Positions 23,407 to 31,393 of a DNA stretch of 32,215 bases are shown here, one piece after another. Every line of letters begins with the position of its first letter. Position 1 is the first letter of the stretch. The DNA comes from Thomasclavelia sp. GTDB taxonomy: Bacteria > Bacillota_I > Bacilli_A > Erysipelotrichales > Erysipelotrichaceae. The stretch is from NCBI GenBank assembly GCA_020024765.1, contig JAHHTG010000004.1, forward strand, positions 1 to 32,215, written 5' to 3'. The notes under the pieces were generated by a model. It was not told where the DNA came from. It did no database searches and saw nothing but the letters and a program-made list of their open reading frames with translations. Both the position numbers and the translations under genes were made by a program.

Positions 23407-24673
23407 ATTAGATTTATCAAAGGCTAAATTAACGGAAGATTTAGCAAGCTATCAAGATGCAGTCACAAAGGCGCATGCTTGGCTTCATGAAAAGACTGGT
23501 CAAGGTAATGATTTCCTTGGCTGGGTTGAATGGCCGAATAATTATGATCGTGAAGAAGTATCAAGAATTAAGTCAATTGCCGAAAAGCTTAAAGATAAGG
23601 CTGATGTCTTATTGGTATGTGGCATTGGCGGATCTTACCTTGGCGCTCGTGCAGCCATTGAAATGATTAATGGTTTACTACCTAAGAATAGTGTAGAAGT
23701 AATCTTTGTTGGAAATACATTCTCAGCCAACTACATTGCACAAGTTTTAGAATATGTTAAGGATAAAGAATTGGTACTTAATGTTATCTCTAAATCTGGT
23801 ACAACAACCGAAACATCAGTGTCGTTCCGTTTATTTAAACAATTAATGGAAGACAAATATGGCAAAGAAGGTGCTCGTGAAAGAATTATTGCGACTACAG
23901 ACAAATCACGTGGTACATTAAAAACTTTGGCTAATGCTGAAGGTTATGAAACATTTGTTATTCCTGATGATATTGGTGGTCGTTATTCAGTATTTACTCC
24001 AGTTGGACTTGTAGCTATGGCATTTGCCAATATCGATATTGAAGCTGTTCTAAAAGGTTCTCAAGCTGCTTATAATGATTTAAATACGGACGATTTATCA
24101 AAGAATCCAGCCTATCAATATGCTGTAGCTCGCCGTATTTTAGATAAGCAGGGTTATAGTGCTGAAATGTTTGTCACATACGAATTACAACTTACAAGCG
24201 TAGCTGAATGGTGGAAACAATTATTCGGTGAATCAGAAGGTAAAGATGGTTTAGGCATTCTACCAACAAGTGCATGTTTCTCGACTGATTTACATTCGCT
24301 TGGTCAATTCATTCAAGCTGGTCGCAAGTGCTTATTTGAAACATTGCTATGGGTTAAACACATGGACCAAGACATTGTTTTTCCACGTTTGGAAGAAGAT
24401 TTTGACCATATGAACTATTTAGCTGGCAAAAATGTTTCTTGGGTTAATGAAATGGCAATGCGTGGCACATTAAGTGCTCATAGCGAGGACGGTAATGTGC
24501 CTAATATCATGATTGAACTTGAAGATAATAGCGCATATACATTCGGCTATATGATTTATTTCTTCTTCAAGGCATGTGGTATGACTTGCTACTTACTTGA
24601 CATCAATCCATTTAACCAACCAGGTGTTGAAGTTTACAAAAAGAAGATGTTTAGTCTTTTGGGAAAAGAATAA
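23399..24673 (+). CDS. pgi: Glucose-6-phosphate isomerase
   Basis: The 424-residue enzyme interconverts glucose 6-phosphate and fructose 6-phosphate. Signature blocks are ISKSGTTTETSVSFR (phosphate binding, about residues 130-144), GGRYSVFTPVGL (about 190-201), the catalytic Glu region in FGESEGKDGLG, and the C-terminal NQPGVEVYKKKMFSLLG with the conserved Lys. It is somewhat shorter than B. subtilis Pgi (about 450). I chose the ATG at 23399, preceded by AAGGAGAGAG, over an in-frame ATG at 23375 inside the S1 gene. Together with the pfp product it covers two upper glycolytic steps. Confidence 0.96.
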   Translation: MIKLDLSKAKLTEDLASYQDAVTKAHAWLHEKTGQGNDFLGWVEWPNNYDREEVSRIKSIAEKLKDKADVLLVCGIGGSYLGARAAIEMINGLLPKNSVEVIFVGNTFSANYIAQVLEYVKDKELVLNVISKSGTTTETSVSFRLFKQLMEDKYGKEGARERIIATTDKSRGTLKTLANAEGYETFVIPDDIGGRYSVFTPVGLVAMAFANIDIEAVLKGSQAAYNDLNTDDLSKNPAYQYAVARRILDKQGYSAEMFVTYELQLTSVAEWWKQLFGESEGKDGLGILPTSACFSTDLHSLGQFIQAGRKCLFETLLWVKHMDQDIVFPRLEEDFDHMNYLAGKNVSWVNEMAMRGTLSAHSEDGNVPNIMIELEDNSAYTFGYMIYFFFKACGMTCYLLDINPFNQPGVEVYKKKMFSLLGKE

Positions 24674-24693
24674 TTAATCATCAAACACAATAT

Positions 24694-24722
24694 TAAAGAA
24701 CTCAATTTGAGTTCTTTTTAAT
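24694..24722. terminator. Bidirectional terminator between pgi and apbE
   Basis: AAAGAACTC (24695-24703) and GAGTTCTTT (24709-24717) form the stem, with TTTTTAATTTT on the plus side and TTTAATA on the minus side. It serves pgi and probably the convergent apbE gene ending at 24727. Confidence 0.82.
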
Positions 24723-24726
24723 TTTA

Positions 24727-25845
24727 TTAATATGTTATTTGGTCTTTAAGATTTGAAGTATAAGTAATATAGAATTGACCTTGTGATAAGGTTTTGGTAC
24801 TTATCTTATCTAGAGGCTCACTTGAAATATAGACAACTCCAATATCTAAGTTATACGCATCTTTTAAATGTGCTAATAATTCTAAACTAGATTTATAATC
24901 CATTGTAAAGATAGTGGTACTTAAACAGTCAGCTAAACCACTATCGGATGTTACAACGGTTACACTATGATAATAATTGGCTGGGTATTTTGTATTGAAA
25001 TCAATGATGTGCGAATAGCTATTGCTATTAGGCCCTAAATAGAAATTTTGGTAGTCACCAGATGTAGCAATGGCCATATCATTTAAATCTTTGATGATGG
25101 CAATAACACTATCGTTAATTTCTTTTGATGGCTTAGGATTTTGAATACCAACATTCCAGTTATGACCATCGGCTTTATCATTAATTAAACGTTGATTACC
25201 ACCACCGTTAACCGCACCATGCAGAAGACCTTTATCTTCTAACTTTCGAGCAATCATTTCGGTTGCATAGCCTTTGCCGATTGCTCCGACATCTAGTGAT
25301 AACCCAATGGTGTCAAGATAAACAGTCGAGTTTTCTTCATCGATAATAAGATGGTCATAACCACAAAGTTTAGATGCCACATTTAATTCGTTATCGCTTG
25401 GTAAAGTTCCAAACTTATTATTTTGATTAGCGATTTTGCCATCTTCACGATATTGATGCCAAATACTAAGCAGAGCACCATTTGTGATATCAAAGTTACC
25501 TCGAGTCATTTCGTTAATGACTTTGGCGTAGTTCAACATGTCGATGACAGGTTGTTCAACTTTAACAGGCATAATGCCAGCATTATCATTAATCGTCTTT
25601 AAATTATTAATGTCATCATAGTTATTATAGATATCAAATAATTTGTGATAGTAGTTAAATTCATTGACCATTATCGAATAATATTGATTGAATTCTTCTT
25701 CGGTTTTGGTATAGGCGCTTAAAGCACAAAATGTATCAAAACCACAATTTAAATTCGTTTTTGTATAAGATTTATCACTTTTTTTAGCTGTGCAGCCTCC
25801 TAACAAAAACATGAAAAAAATTAGTAAAATCAAGAGTCGTTTCAT
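24727..25845 (-). CDS. apbE: FAD:protein FMN transferase lipoprotein ApbE
   Basis: ApbE takes FMN from FAD and attaches it covalently to Thr in extracytoplasmic flavoproteins, including Rnf and NQR subunits. The 372-residue protein starts with a lipoprotein signal: KR, a Leu/Ile/Phe-rich stretch, then lipobox LGGC at residues 15-18. The ApbE core shows DITNGALLSIWHQYREDG, the metal/flavin block GLSLDVGAIGKGYATEMIARKL and VNGGGNQRLI, and the later AIATSGDYQNF segment. It is divergent from the Rnf operon, whose RnfD and RnfG carry acceptor motifs, which makes the functional link strong. The ATG at 25845 has no ribosome site; the predicted transcript starts on it. Confidence 0.94.
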   Translation of the reverse strand: MKRLLILLIFFMFLLGGCTAKKSDKSYTKTNLNCGFDTFCALSAYTKTEEEFNQYYSIMVNEFNYYHKLFDIYNNYDDINNLKTINDNAGIMPVKVEQPVIDMLNYAKVINEMTRGNFDITNGALLSIWHQYREDGKIANQNNKFGTLPSDNELNVASKLCGYDHLIIDEENSTVYLDTIGLSLDVGAIGKGYATEMIARKLEDKGLLHGAVNGGGNQRLINDKADGHNWNVGIQNPKPSKEINDSVIAIIKDLNDMAIATSGDYQNFYLGPNSNSYSHIIDFNTKYPANYYHSVTVVTSDSGLADCLSTTIFTMDYKSSLELLAHLKDAYNLDIGVVYISSEPLDKISTKTLSQGQFYITYTSNLKDQITY

Positions 25846-25851
25846 GTGGAT

Positions 25852-25860
25852 ATTATAGCA
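25852..25860 (-). promoter_or_regulatory. apbE promoter, predicted leaderless
   Basis: On the minus strand TGC-TATAAT is a perfect extended -10 ending at 25852. Six bases (ATCCAC) separate it from the ATG, so +1 falls on the A of the start codon. The box lies back to back with the rnfC promoter. Confidence 0.7.
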
Positions 25861-25875
25861 TGGCCATATGATTCG

Positions 25876-25884
25876 TGCTAAAAT
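25876..25884 (+). promoter_or_regulatory. rnf operon promoter
   Basis: TGC-TAAAAT is an extended -10, identical to that of rex. The start is near 25891, followed by AAGGGGAGG and the rnfC ATG at 25913. Its -35 region overlaps the apbE -10 box. No Rex palindrome is seen. Confidence 0.6.
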
Positions 25885-25912
25885 TATTAGGATATAAAGG
25901 GGAGGGCTGATT

Positions 25913-27208
25913 ATGAAGTTTTTAATCGGACCAATGCAAAAACATTTAGAAGGTCATAAAGAATTAACTGCTCATAAAAGTGCGCTAAAGGTCGAGCCAC
26001 AAGAAGAAGTTTATATTCCCTTATTACAAGGTGCTGCAAAAATCAACATCTTAGTGAATGAGGGTGACCAAGTTAAAATCGGTACAAAGATTGCAGAACG
26101 CAACGATCATTTTTATGTGCCGTTTTTTTCACCTGTTTCTGGTATAGTCAAGGGAACCGTTAAAAGAATGGGTTCAAACTTACGTCCAACAGATCATTTA
26201 GTTATTGAAAATGATTTTAAAAACGAAGTATTAGAAAATCTAAGTACTTTAAGTTACGATGCTTCAAAAGAAGAAATCGTTGAATTTATGAAAGAAAAAG
26301 GGCTTGTAGGTTGTGGTGGTGATGGCTTTCCAACTTACGTGAAATATCAAACCGATAAGTGCGAAACTTTAATTATCAATGCAGTGGAGTGCGAACCATA
26401 TATTAATGCCGATGCATATAATCTTGCGAAGAATCAAGCGATGTTTAAACTTGGTGTGAAGACAATGTTCAAAGCGTCTGGTGCAAAAGTTTGCTATATC
26501 GGGATTAAGGAAACAAAACAAGATTTAATTAAAGTTTTAAATGAAACATTTAGAGATGTTGAGGGAATCGAAGTTAAACCGGTTCCGGATGTTTATCCAA
26601 TGGGCTGGGAAAGAACTTTACTTTATACTTTAACAAAACGCAATTACGATCGTTTACCAATCGAAGTTGGTTGCATTGTTTCAAATGCAACAACAGCTAT
26701 CAAATTGGGTGAAGCAATGACGATTGGTACACCAATCGTCGAAAAGATTGTGACCGTTTCTGGTGATGCAGTGAAGGAGCCACATAATGTGATTTGTCCT
26801 GTTGGAACACCTTTTAGTGAATTAATTAAGCTTTGTGGTGGCTACACTAAAGATGAAGTTTCATTACTAGCCGGTGGGCCAATGATGGGCAACGCCATCA
26901 TCAAAGAAGAAGTTTGCGTATCACCATCAACCAATGCAATAACCGTACTTGAATACAAAAAGGTTGAACCACTTAAATGCTTAAGGTGTGGATTATGTGT
27001 TGAACATTGTCCAAGTGCTTTACAACCTGTTAATATCAACAATGCATTCAAGGCTAAAGACTTTGATCGTTTAGCAAAACTTCATACACTTGATTGTATT
27101 GAATGTGGTATGTGTAGTTATGTATGTCCTTCACACATTGATGTCACTGAAGGTGTGCGTCAAGCTAAACGTATGATGGGCTTACGCGCAAAGAATGGAG
27201 GCAAGTAA
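25913..27208 (+). CDS. rnfC: Rnf complex subunit RnfC (NADH/FMN and Fe-S protein)
   Basis: RnfC is the peripheral cytoplasmic subunit that exchanges electrons with NAD. The 431-residue protein has an N-terminal barrel-sandwich domain, the FMN/NADH glycine block GLVGCGGDGFPTYVK (about residues 130-145; many homologues read GLGGAGFPT), the AVECEPYINAD segment and a C-terminal pair of [4Fe-4S] motifs, CLRCGLCVEHCP (356-367) and CIECGMCSYVCP (395-406). The length matches the Firmicute form without the long repetitive tail of E. coli RsxC. It is the first gene of the operon. Confidence 0.95.
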   Translation: MKFLIGPMQKHLEGHKELTAHKSALKVEPQEEVYIPLLQGAAKINILVNEGDQVKIGTKIAERNDHFYVPFFSPVSGIVKGTVKRMGSNLRPTDHLVIENDFKNEVLENLSTLSYDASKEEIVEFMKEKGLVGCGGDGFPTYVKYQTDKCETLIINAVECEPYINADAYNLAKNQAMFKLGVKTMFKASGAKVCYIGIKETKQDLIKVLNETFRDVEGIEVKPVPDVYPMGWERTLLYTLTKRNYDRLPIEVGCIVSNATTAIKLGEAMTIGTPIVEKIVTVSGDAVKEPHNVICPVGTPFSELIKLCGGYTKDEVSLLAGGPMMGNAIIKEEVCVSPSTNAITVLEYKKVEPLKCLRCGLCVEHCPSALQPVNINNAFKAKDFDRLAKLHTLDCIECGMCSYVCPSHIDVTEGVRQAKRMMGLRAKNGGK

Positions 27209-27209
27209 G

Positions 27210-28355
27210 ATGCAATTTAAATATAGTCCCGCACCTCATTATCATTCACCGCTTTCAACTGAAAGAATCATGAGGGATTTAACGATTGGCTTAAGTGTTA
27301 TCTATGCTTTTGCTTTATATAATGCCTATTTATTAGGTATAAATTATTTAATTAATGCGTTAGCTTTAATGGCAATTTCATTACTTACGGCTTTTATTAC
27401 TGAAAGTGTTTACGCTAAATTTATTAAACAACCAATCATTCCTTACTTAAAACATTCTTTTGGTTGGGTAACGGCGATGATTTTGGTTTTAATGGTGCCG
27501 GTTAATACTAAACTATATGCGATGATTATTGGCACATTCTCGGCAATTTATTTTGGTAAGCTAGTTTTTGGCGGTTTTGGTCAAAATGTCTTCAATCCAG
27601 CTGGCGTTGGTCGTGCTTTCATGCTCGTGAGCTTTGCGAGTGCGATGAATGCCGATTTAGTTACATCAGCAACACCAACTTCGACTATGGCTAGTGCTGG
27701 TTGGTTATTAAGCGCTGAAGGTTTTCAAACTTTCTTAAGCGATTTTGGAGGCTTAAGTAATCTATTCTTTGGTAATTATGCTGGAGCAATGGGCGAAACA
27801 AGCGCCTTATTAATTATCTTGATGGGAATTTACTTTGCCGTCCGTGAAGTCATTGATTGGCGTGTTCCAGTAACTTATATTGGTGTTATTTTTGCAACAA
27901 CGCTTTGCATTGGCTTGGCTCATGGATTGGGTATTGAATATGCTTTATTCCATTGTTTAACCGGTGGTGTGATGTTTGGCGCAGTGTTTATGTTGACTGA
28001 TCCTGTTACCAATCCGAATACAAGAGCTGGACGTATTGTCTTTGCGACGTGCGCAGCTTTCATTACTTTGATTATTCGTTTTTTTGCGAATTTGCCTGAA
28101 AGCGTGCTATTCTCGATTTTGTTTGTAAATATGTTGACTCCAGCCATTGATAAATATTTTGATGGTAAACAAATTTTGATGGAAAAGAAAATTAAATATA
28201 CTGTTATTGGTCTAATCCTTGGTGTGATTATTTTAGTGTTCTTATTGAGCGGCAATTTATCAACTAATTCCGAATATAAGAGTGTCAATACATCAAACCT
28301 AAGTTGCGAAGTTTTAAATACATTGAATATCGCAAAGGAGGCACAGTATGAATAA
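27210..28355 (+). CDS. rnfD: Rnf complex subunit RnfD (covalent FMN membrane subunit)
   Basis: The 381-residue polytopic membrane protein is homologous to NqrB. It carries the SPAPHYHSP N-terminus, the GGFGQNVFNPAGVGRAF block and about ten hydrophobic helices. The expected ApbE acceptor motif is D-L-V-T-S-A-T at residues 149-155, with Thr155 as FMN site; Ser replaces the usual Gly of DxxSGAT. The C-terminus (about residues 350-381) is a Ser/Asn-rich tail after the last helix. I chose the ATG at 27210, with GGAGG in the end of rnfC, over an in-frame ATG at 27195. It overlaps rnfG by 8 bp. Confidence 0.95.
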   Translation: MQFKYSPAPHYHSPLSTERIMRDLTIGLSVIYAFALYNAYLLGINYLINALALMAISLLTAFITESVYAKFIKQPIIPYLKHSFGWVTAMILVLMVPVNTKLYAMIIGTFSAIYFGKLVFGGFGQNVFNPAGVGRAFMLVSFASAMNADLVTSATPTSTMASAGWLLSAEGFQTFLSDFGGLSNLFFGNYAGAMGETSALLIILMGIYFAVREVIDWRVPVTYIGVIFATTLCIGLAHGLGIEYALFHCLTGGVMFGAVFMLTDPVTNPNTRAGRIVFATCAAFITLIIRFFANLPESVLFSILFVNMLTPAIDKYFDGKQILMEKKIKYTVIGLILGVIILVFLLSGNLSTNSEYKSVNTSNLSCEVLNTLNIAKEAQYE

Positions 28356-28860
28356 AGTTATTAAATTAGTGTTATTCTTAGCGATTATCGGTGGGCTAGC
28401 TGGATTAAGCGTTAGTTATGTTAATTCTATTACTGAACCAATTATTGAAGCCAATCTTATTAAACTTGAAGAAGAAAATCTTGAAAGGATGTTTCCTGGC
28501 GGGACTTTTATTCCAATGGAAATTAAAGATGAAGATGGTTGTATCTTAGGGGCTTATAAAGTTGAAGGTGTAGGCAAGGTTGTTAAGTTTACAGCTAAAG
28601 GTTACAATGGTTCATCACCAATTATTGCCTTAGTTGGATTTGATAAAGATAATGAAATCATTGATTTATTAGCTCTTTCGATGCAAGAAACTGAAGGCTA
28701 TGGTTCAAGAGTTTTCGAAGAAGAAAACATCGAAAAACTTTATGTTGGTAAAGGACTTGAAGATGAGGTTGATTTATTAAGCGGTGCAACTGTGACAAGC
28801 AAAGGTATGCGCGTGGCATTAACTAGTATTCAAAAAACTTTAAAAGAAGGAGGATACTAA
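28348..28860 (+). CDS. rnfG: Rnf complex subunit RnfG (covalent FMN)
   Basis: The 170-residue protein has one N-terminal membrane helix (about residues 4-26) and an extracytoplasmic FMN-binding domain, homologous to NqrC. The acceptor motif DLLSGAT is at residues 142-148, giving Thr148 as the site of ApbE-linked FMN. The GYNGSSPIIALVGFDKDNEI and ETEGYGSRV segments are typical. AAAGGAGG precedes the start inside rnfD, and AAGGAGG at its own end serves rnfE. Confidence 0.95.
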   Translation: MNKVIKLVLFLAIIGGLAGLSVSYVNSITEPIIEANLIKLEEENLERMFPGGTFIPMEIKDEDGCILGAYKVEGVGKVVKFTAKGYNGSSPIIALVGFDKDNEIIDLLALSMQETEGYGSRVFEEENIEKLYVGKGLEDEVDLLSGATVTSKGMRVALTSIQKTLKEGGY

Positions 28861-28861
28861 G

Positions 28862-29506
28862 ATGTGGGAAAACTTTAAAAGTGGTTTTATTAAACAAAAT
28901 CCTGTCTTTGGATTATATCTTGGAATGTGTTCTTCTCTAGCTATTTCAACAACCATCAATAATGGTTTGGGAATGGGTATGTGTGTTACTTTGGTTTTAT
29001 TATTCTCGAACGTTATTATCTCCGCAATTCGCAAGATTGTTCCTGATGAAATCAGAATTCCGGTTTATATTGTGATTATTGCATCTTTGGTTTCAATTGT
29101 TGAAATGTTGACACATGCATTTATGCCAGAATTGTTTGATTCGCTAGGTGTGTTCTTATCGTTGATTGTCGTTAACTGCATTATCTTAGGTCGTGCAGAA
29201 GCTTATGCATCTAAGCACAATGTCATTGAAAGTGCCGTTGATGCCTTGGGTATGGGTTTAGGTTATACATTTGCGTTATTATTGATCTCATTCGTCCGTG
29301 AGCTATTGGCAACCGGGGGCATTTCCATTGTTAATCCATTCAATCCATCCCAAATTTTATTAGCTTTCTCAATTGAAGCTTTTAAACCTTATACGATTAG
29401 TTTATTTTCAAGTTCTGTTGGTGCATTTATTACATTTGCGTGTTTTGCAGCCTTCTTTACTTGGATTAATAATCGTAAACCGAATAAAAAGAAAGGAACT
29501 AAATAA
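28862..29506 (+). CDS. rnfE: Rnf complex subunit RnfE
   Basis: The 214-residue integral membrane protein, homologous to NqrD, has about six helices. With RnfA it forms the inverted-repeat pair that holds a [2Fe-2S] centre inside the membrane. The two expected Cys ligands are Cys23 (GLYLGMCSSLA) and Cys106 (LIVVNCIILGRAEA). The LGMGLGYTFALLLISFVRELLATGG block is typical. A basic tail ends the protein. Spacing to rnfG is one base and to rnfA two bases. Confidence 0.95.
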   Translation: MWENFKSGFIKQNPVFGLYLGMCSSLAISTTINNGLGMGMCVTLVLLFSNVIISAIRKIVPDEIRIPVYIVIIASLVSIVEMLTHAFMPELFDSLGVFLSLIVVNCIILGRAEAYASKHNVIESAVDALGMGLGYTFALLLISFVRELLATGGISIVNPFNPSQILLAFSIEAFKPYTISLFSSSVGAFITFACFAAFFTWINNRKPNKKKGTK

Positions 29507-29508
29507 TC

Positions 29509-30084
29509 ATGGGTGAATTATTTACAATGGCTTTAGCCACTGTTTTGATTAATAATGTTGTCTTAGCTAAATTCTTGGGAATTTGTCCTTTCTTAGGTGT
29601 TTCAAAAAATGCGAAATCAGCTGTCGGTATGGGTGCAGCTGTTATCTTTGTTATCTTTGGTTCATCATTAATTACATATGCTTTATATTATGGAGTTTTA
29701 GTTCCACTTGAGATCGAATATATGCAACTTATTTCGTTCATTTTAGTCATTGCGACATTTGTGCAATTTGTCGAAATGTTTATGAAGAAATATTTCCCGA
29801 CTTTATATAAGACTTTAGGTATCTATTTACCATTAATCACAACTAACTGTGCGGTTTTGTTTGTTGCTCAAGACAATATTACTCAAGGCTATAACTTAGT
29901 TGAGACAATGGTTAATTCTTTAGCTGTACCAGTTGGTTTCATGCTGGTGTTATTCTTATTCTCGTGTATCCGCGAACGTTTGGATTCTGCGGATGTTTTG
30001 CCTTCTTGGAAAGGTAATCCAATCGCTTTGGTAACAGCAGCTTTAATGGCATTGGCTTTTAGTGGATTGGCGGGCATCGTCTAA
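29509..30084 (+). CDS. rnfA: Rnf complex subunit RnfA
   Basis: The 191-residue membrane protein is homologous to NqrE and is the partner of RnfE. The Cys ligands are Cys26 (FLGICPFLGVS) and Cys114 (PLITTNCAVLFVA), both conserved, so the intramembrane Fe-S centre should be present. The IRERLDSADVLPSWKGNPIALVTAALMALAFSG C-terminal region is diagnostic. Its stop TAA shares its last base with the next ATG (TAATG), which couples translation to the small Cys-rich gene. Confidence 0.95.
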   Translation: MGELFTMALATVLINNVVLAKFLGICPFLGVSKNAKSAVGMGAAVIFVIFGSSLITYALYYGVLVPLEIEYMQLISFILVIATFVQFVEMFMKKYFPTLYKTLGIYLPLITTNCAVLFVAQDNITQGYNLVETMVNSLAVPVGFMLVLFLFSCIRERLDSADVLPSWKGNPIALVTAALMALAFSGLAGIV

Positions 30085-30281
30085 TGAATAGTCTAATCTA
30101 TGCGGTTGGTTTATTTGTCTTAATGGCAAGTCTTTATTGTCTAGCTTATTATTTAAATGCGAAAACGCCAAAACCTAAAGGCTGTGAAAATTTAAAGAGT
30201 GAATGTCGTGGATGCCAGGTGATTGGGTGTGCTAATCATCCTAGTCATGATTCGAAGGAAGGAGGCAAACATCATGCTTAA
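30084..30281 (+). CDS. Small Cys-rich single-helix membrane protein in the rnf operon (NqrM-like layout)
   Basis: The 65-residue protein is not one of the six known Rnf subunits. One hydrophobic helix spans about residues 3-25, then a short Lys/Pro linker and a soluble tail with Cys34, Cys41, Cys44 and Cys49, followed by His52, His55, His63 and His64. The spacing is C-x6-C-x2-C-x4-C-x2-H, a likely metal or Fe-S site. The layout of helix plus a four-Cys tail of this size recalls NqrM, the small protein needed to mature the Fe centre of Na+-NQR, whose NqrD/NqrE hosts are the homologues of RnfE/RnfA. The start overlaps the rnfA stop (TAATG), and the end overlaps rnfB by 8 bp, so it is made with the complex. 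The maturation role is inference. Confidence 0.8.
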   Translation: MNSLIYAVGLFVLMASLYCLAYYLNAKTPKPKGCENLKSECRGCQVIGCANHPSHDSKEGGKHHA

Positions 30282-30576
30282 TGCAATTATTGTCATGGTG
30301 GTTTTAGGTGCGGTAATGGGACTAATCCTTTATGTTGCATCTGTTAAATTCTATGTGCCAGTCGACGAACGTCTATCAAAAACGATTGAAATGTTGCCGG
30401 GCTTGAATTGTGGAGCTTGTGGCTATCCTGGCTGTAGTGGAATGGCAGAAGCTATGATTGAAGGTAAGAGTAATCGTTTAACTTGCCCGGTCTGCAAACC
30501 TGAACAGCGTCTTGCGATTCTTGATTATTTAAATAATCAAGCTGGCCCTGATGGCACTAAATTAAATATCAAATAA
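30274..30576 (+). CDS. rnfB: Truncated (mini) RnfB: membrane helix plus first Fe-S domain only
   Basis: The 100-residue protein has a membrane helix (about residues 2-24) and the RnfB-specific [4Fe-4S] domain, with Cys46, Cys49 and Cys54 in GLNCGACGYPGC and Cys71 (and Cys74) in LTCPVC. Usual RnfB proteins continue with at least two ferredoxin-type CxxCxxCxxxCP motifs, to about 190-330 residues. Here the reading frame ends with a polar tail and a stop, and a terminator begins seven bases later. The sequence downstream in any frame shows no ferredoxin motif, so a simple frameshift does not explain the loss. I chose the ATG at 30274, with AAGGAAGGAGG upstream, over an in-frame ATG at 30223. Confidence 0.88.
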   Translation: MLNAIIVMVVLGAVMGLILYVASVKFYVPVDERLSKTIEMLPGLNCGACGYPGCSGMAEAMIEGKSNRLTCPVCKPEQRLAILDYLNNQAGPDGTKLNIK

Positions 30577-30582
30577 TCAACG

Positions 30583-30614
30583 AAGACGGGGTTACTTGTT
30601 GCCCTGTCTTTTTT
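30583..30614 (+). terminator. Terminator of the rnf operon
   Basis: AAGACGGGG (30583-30591) pairs with CCCTGTCTT (30602-30610) with one G-U pair and a ten-base loop, followed by TTTT. Confidence 0.88.
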
Positions 30615-31393
30615 AAATTCATAATCACATAACTAAACAGTCAAAATTTACCTACGGTAGAATGGTTTTTTAAATAGTTTACTATTACATTGAACTCACG
30701 ATATTGCGTTAATTAAATTTGAATCAAAAGTGTATATTTTAGACACTTTAATGATTTTGCCTAAAATATAAACAGTCGGTAATACTTAACTATATGGAAG
30801 CTATCCTAACTATTTTATAATTATGGTGTACTTGAGAGAAGGAAGCCGTAAATAAATCAATGTTGCCGATGTAAATTACCAAGAATGATTATATTATTTT
30901 CACCACTATTGTTGTGTTTGCTTGGTATCCCTCATTTCAAAGCCAAATAGTATTCCTAAGTACTTGATTAAGTCTCTGGTGGAAATTTATACATTAATTT
31001 TGGTGTAATTTGTTTAATTGGCTATTTTAAAAAACTTCTATCGCCTTGTTTTCTAATTTGATTTAGAATGTCGTATCTTAAATATCGTTTTATATTTTGC
31101 TGTATTCCCCTTAACACATACAGCATCTCAAACTATATTTCTTTAATTGTTGGATTAAATAATCTTTTCAAATCGTGCGTTGTTAAAGATACTAAATGTT
31201 TTGGCTTCCTTGCAAGTATTTATGAGTAATCATTATCTTGATATTGTGTCACTTTCCCGTCATCAAAAACATTTAATAGGTTCAACTATTTATGTTTAAA
31301 CCATTCTTAGTTTATTGGCGGTGATTTTGATAGTTAAAAGTATTAACCATCAGCAACTTGCGTTGATGAAGTGATATATCGAAAGGAGAATCT
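30615..31393. other. Long stretch without a recognisable gene
   Basis: About 780 bp with stops in all frames, in a window where other gaps are rarely above 100 bp. It holds a 10-bp inverted repeat (TATATTTTAG at 30733-30742, CTAAAATATA at 30761-30770), a nested AAAGTGT/ACACTTT hairpin (30727-30749), and TACCAAG/CTTGGTA (30877-30883 and 30921-30927). A bulged stem of CATCAGCAAC with GTTGATG lies near 31349-31369, just before the patatin gene. On the minus strand 31025-31216 reads as two open stretches in one frame split by a single stop. I recognise neither a family nor an RNA. It could be a decayed gene, an RNA gene or a regulatory region. Confidence 0.5.

Noticed and set aside
30577..30760. 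A frameshifted continuation of rnfB with ferredoxin domains
   Set aside because: No frame after 30576 shows Cys-rich CxxCxxCxxxCP motifs, and a terminator begins at 30583.
31025..31216. Minus-strand pseudogene
   Set aside because: Only two short open stretches split by a stop, with no recognisable family; too weak to list as a pseudogene.
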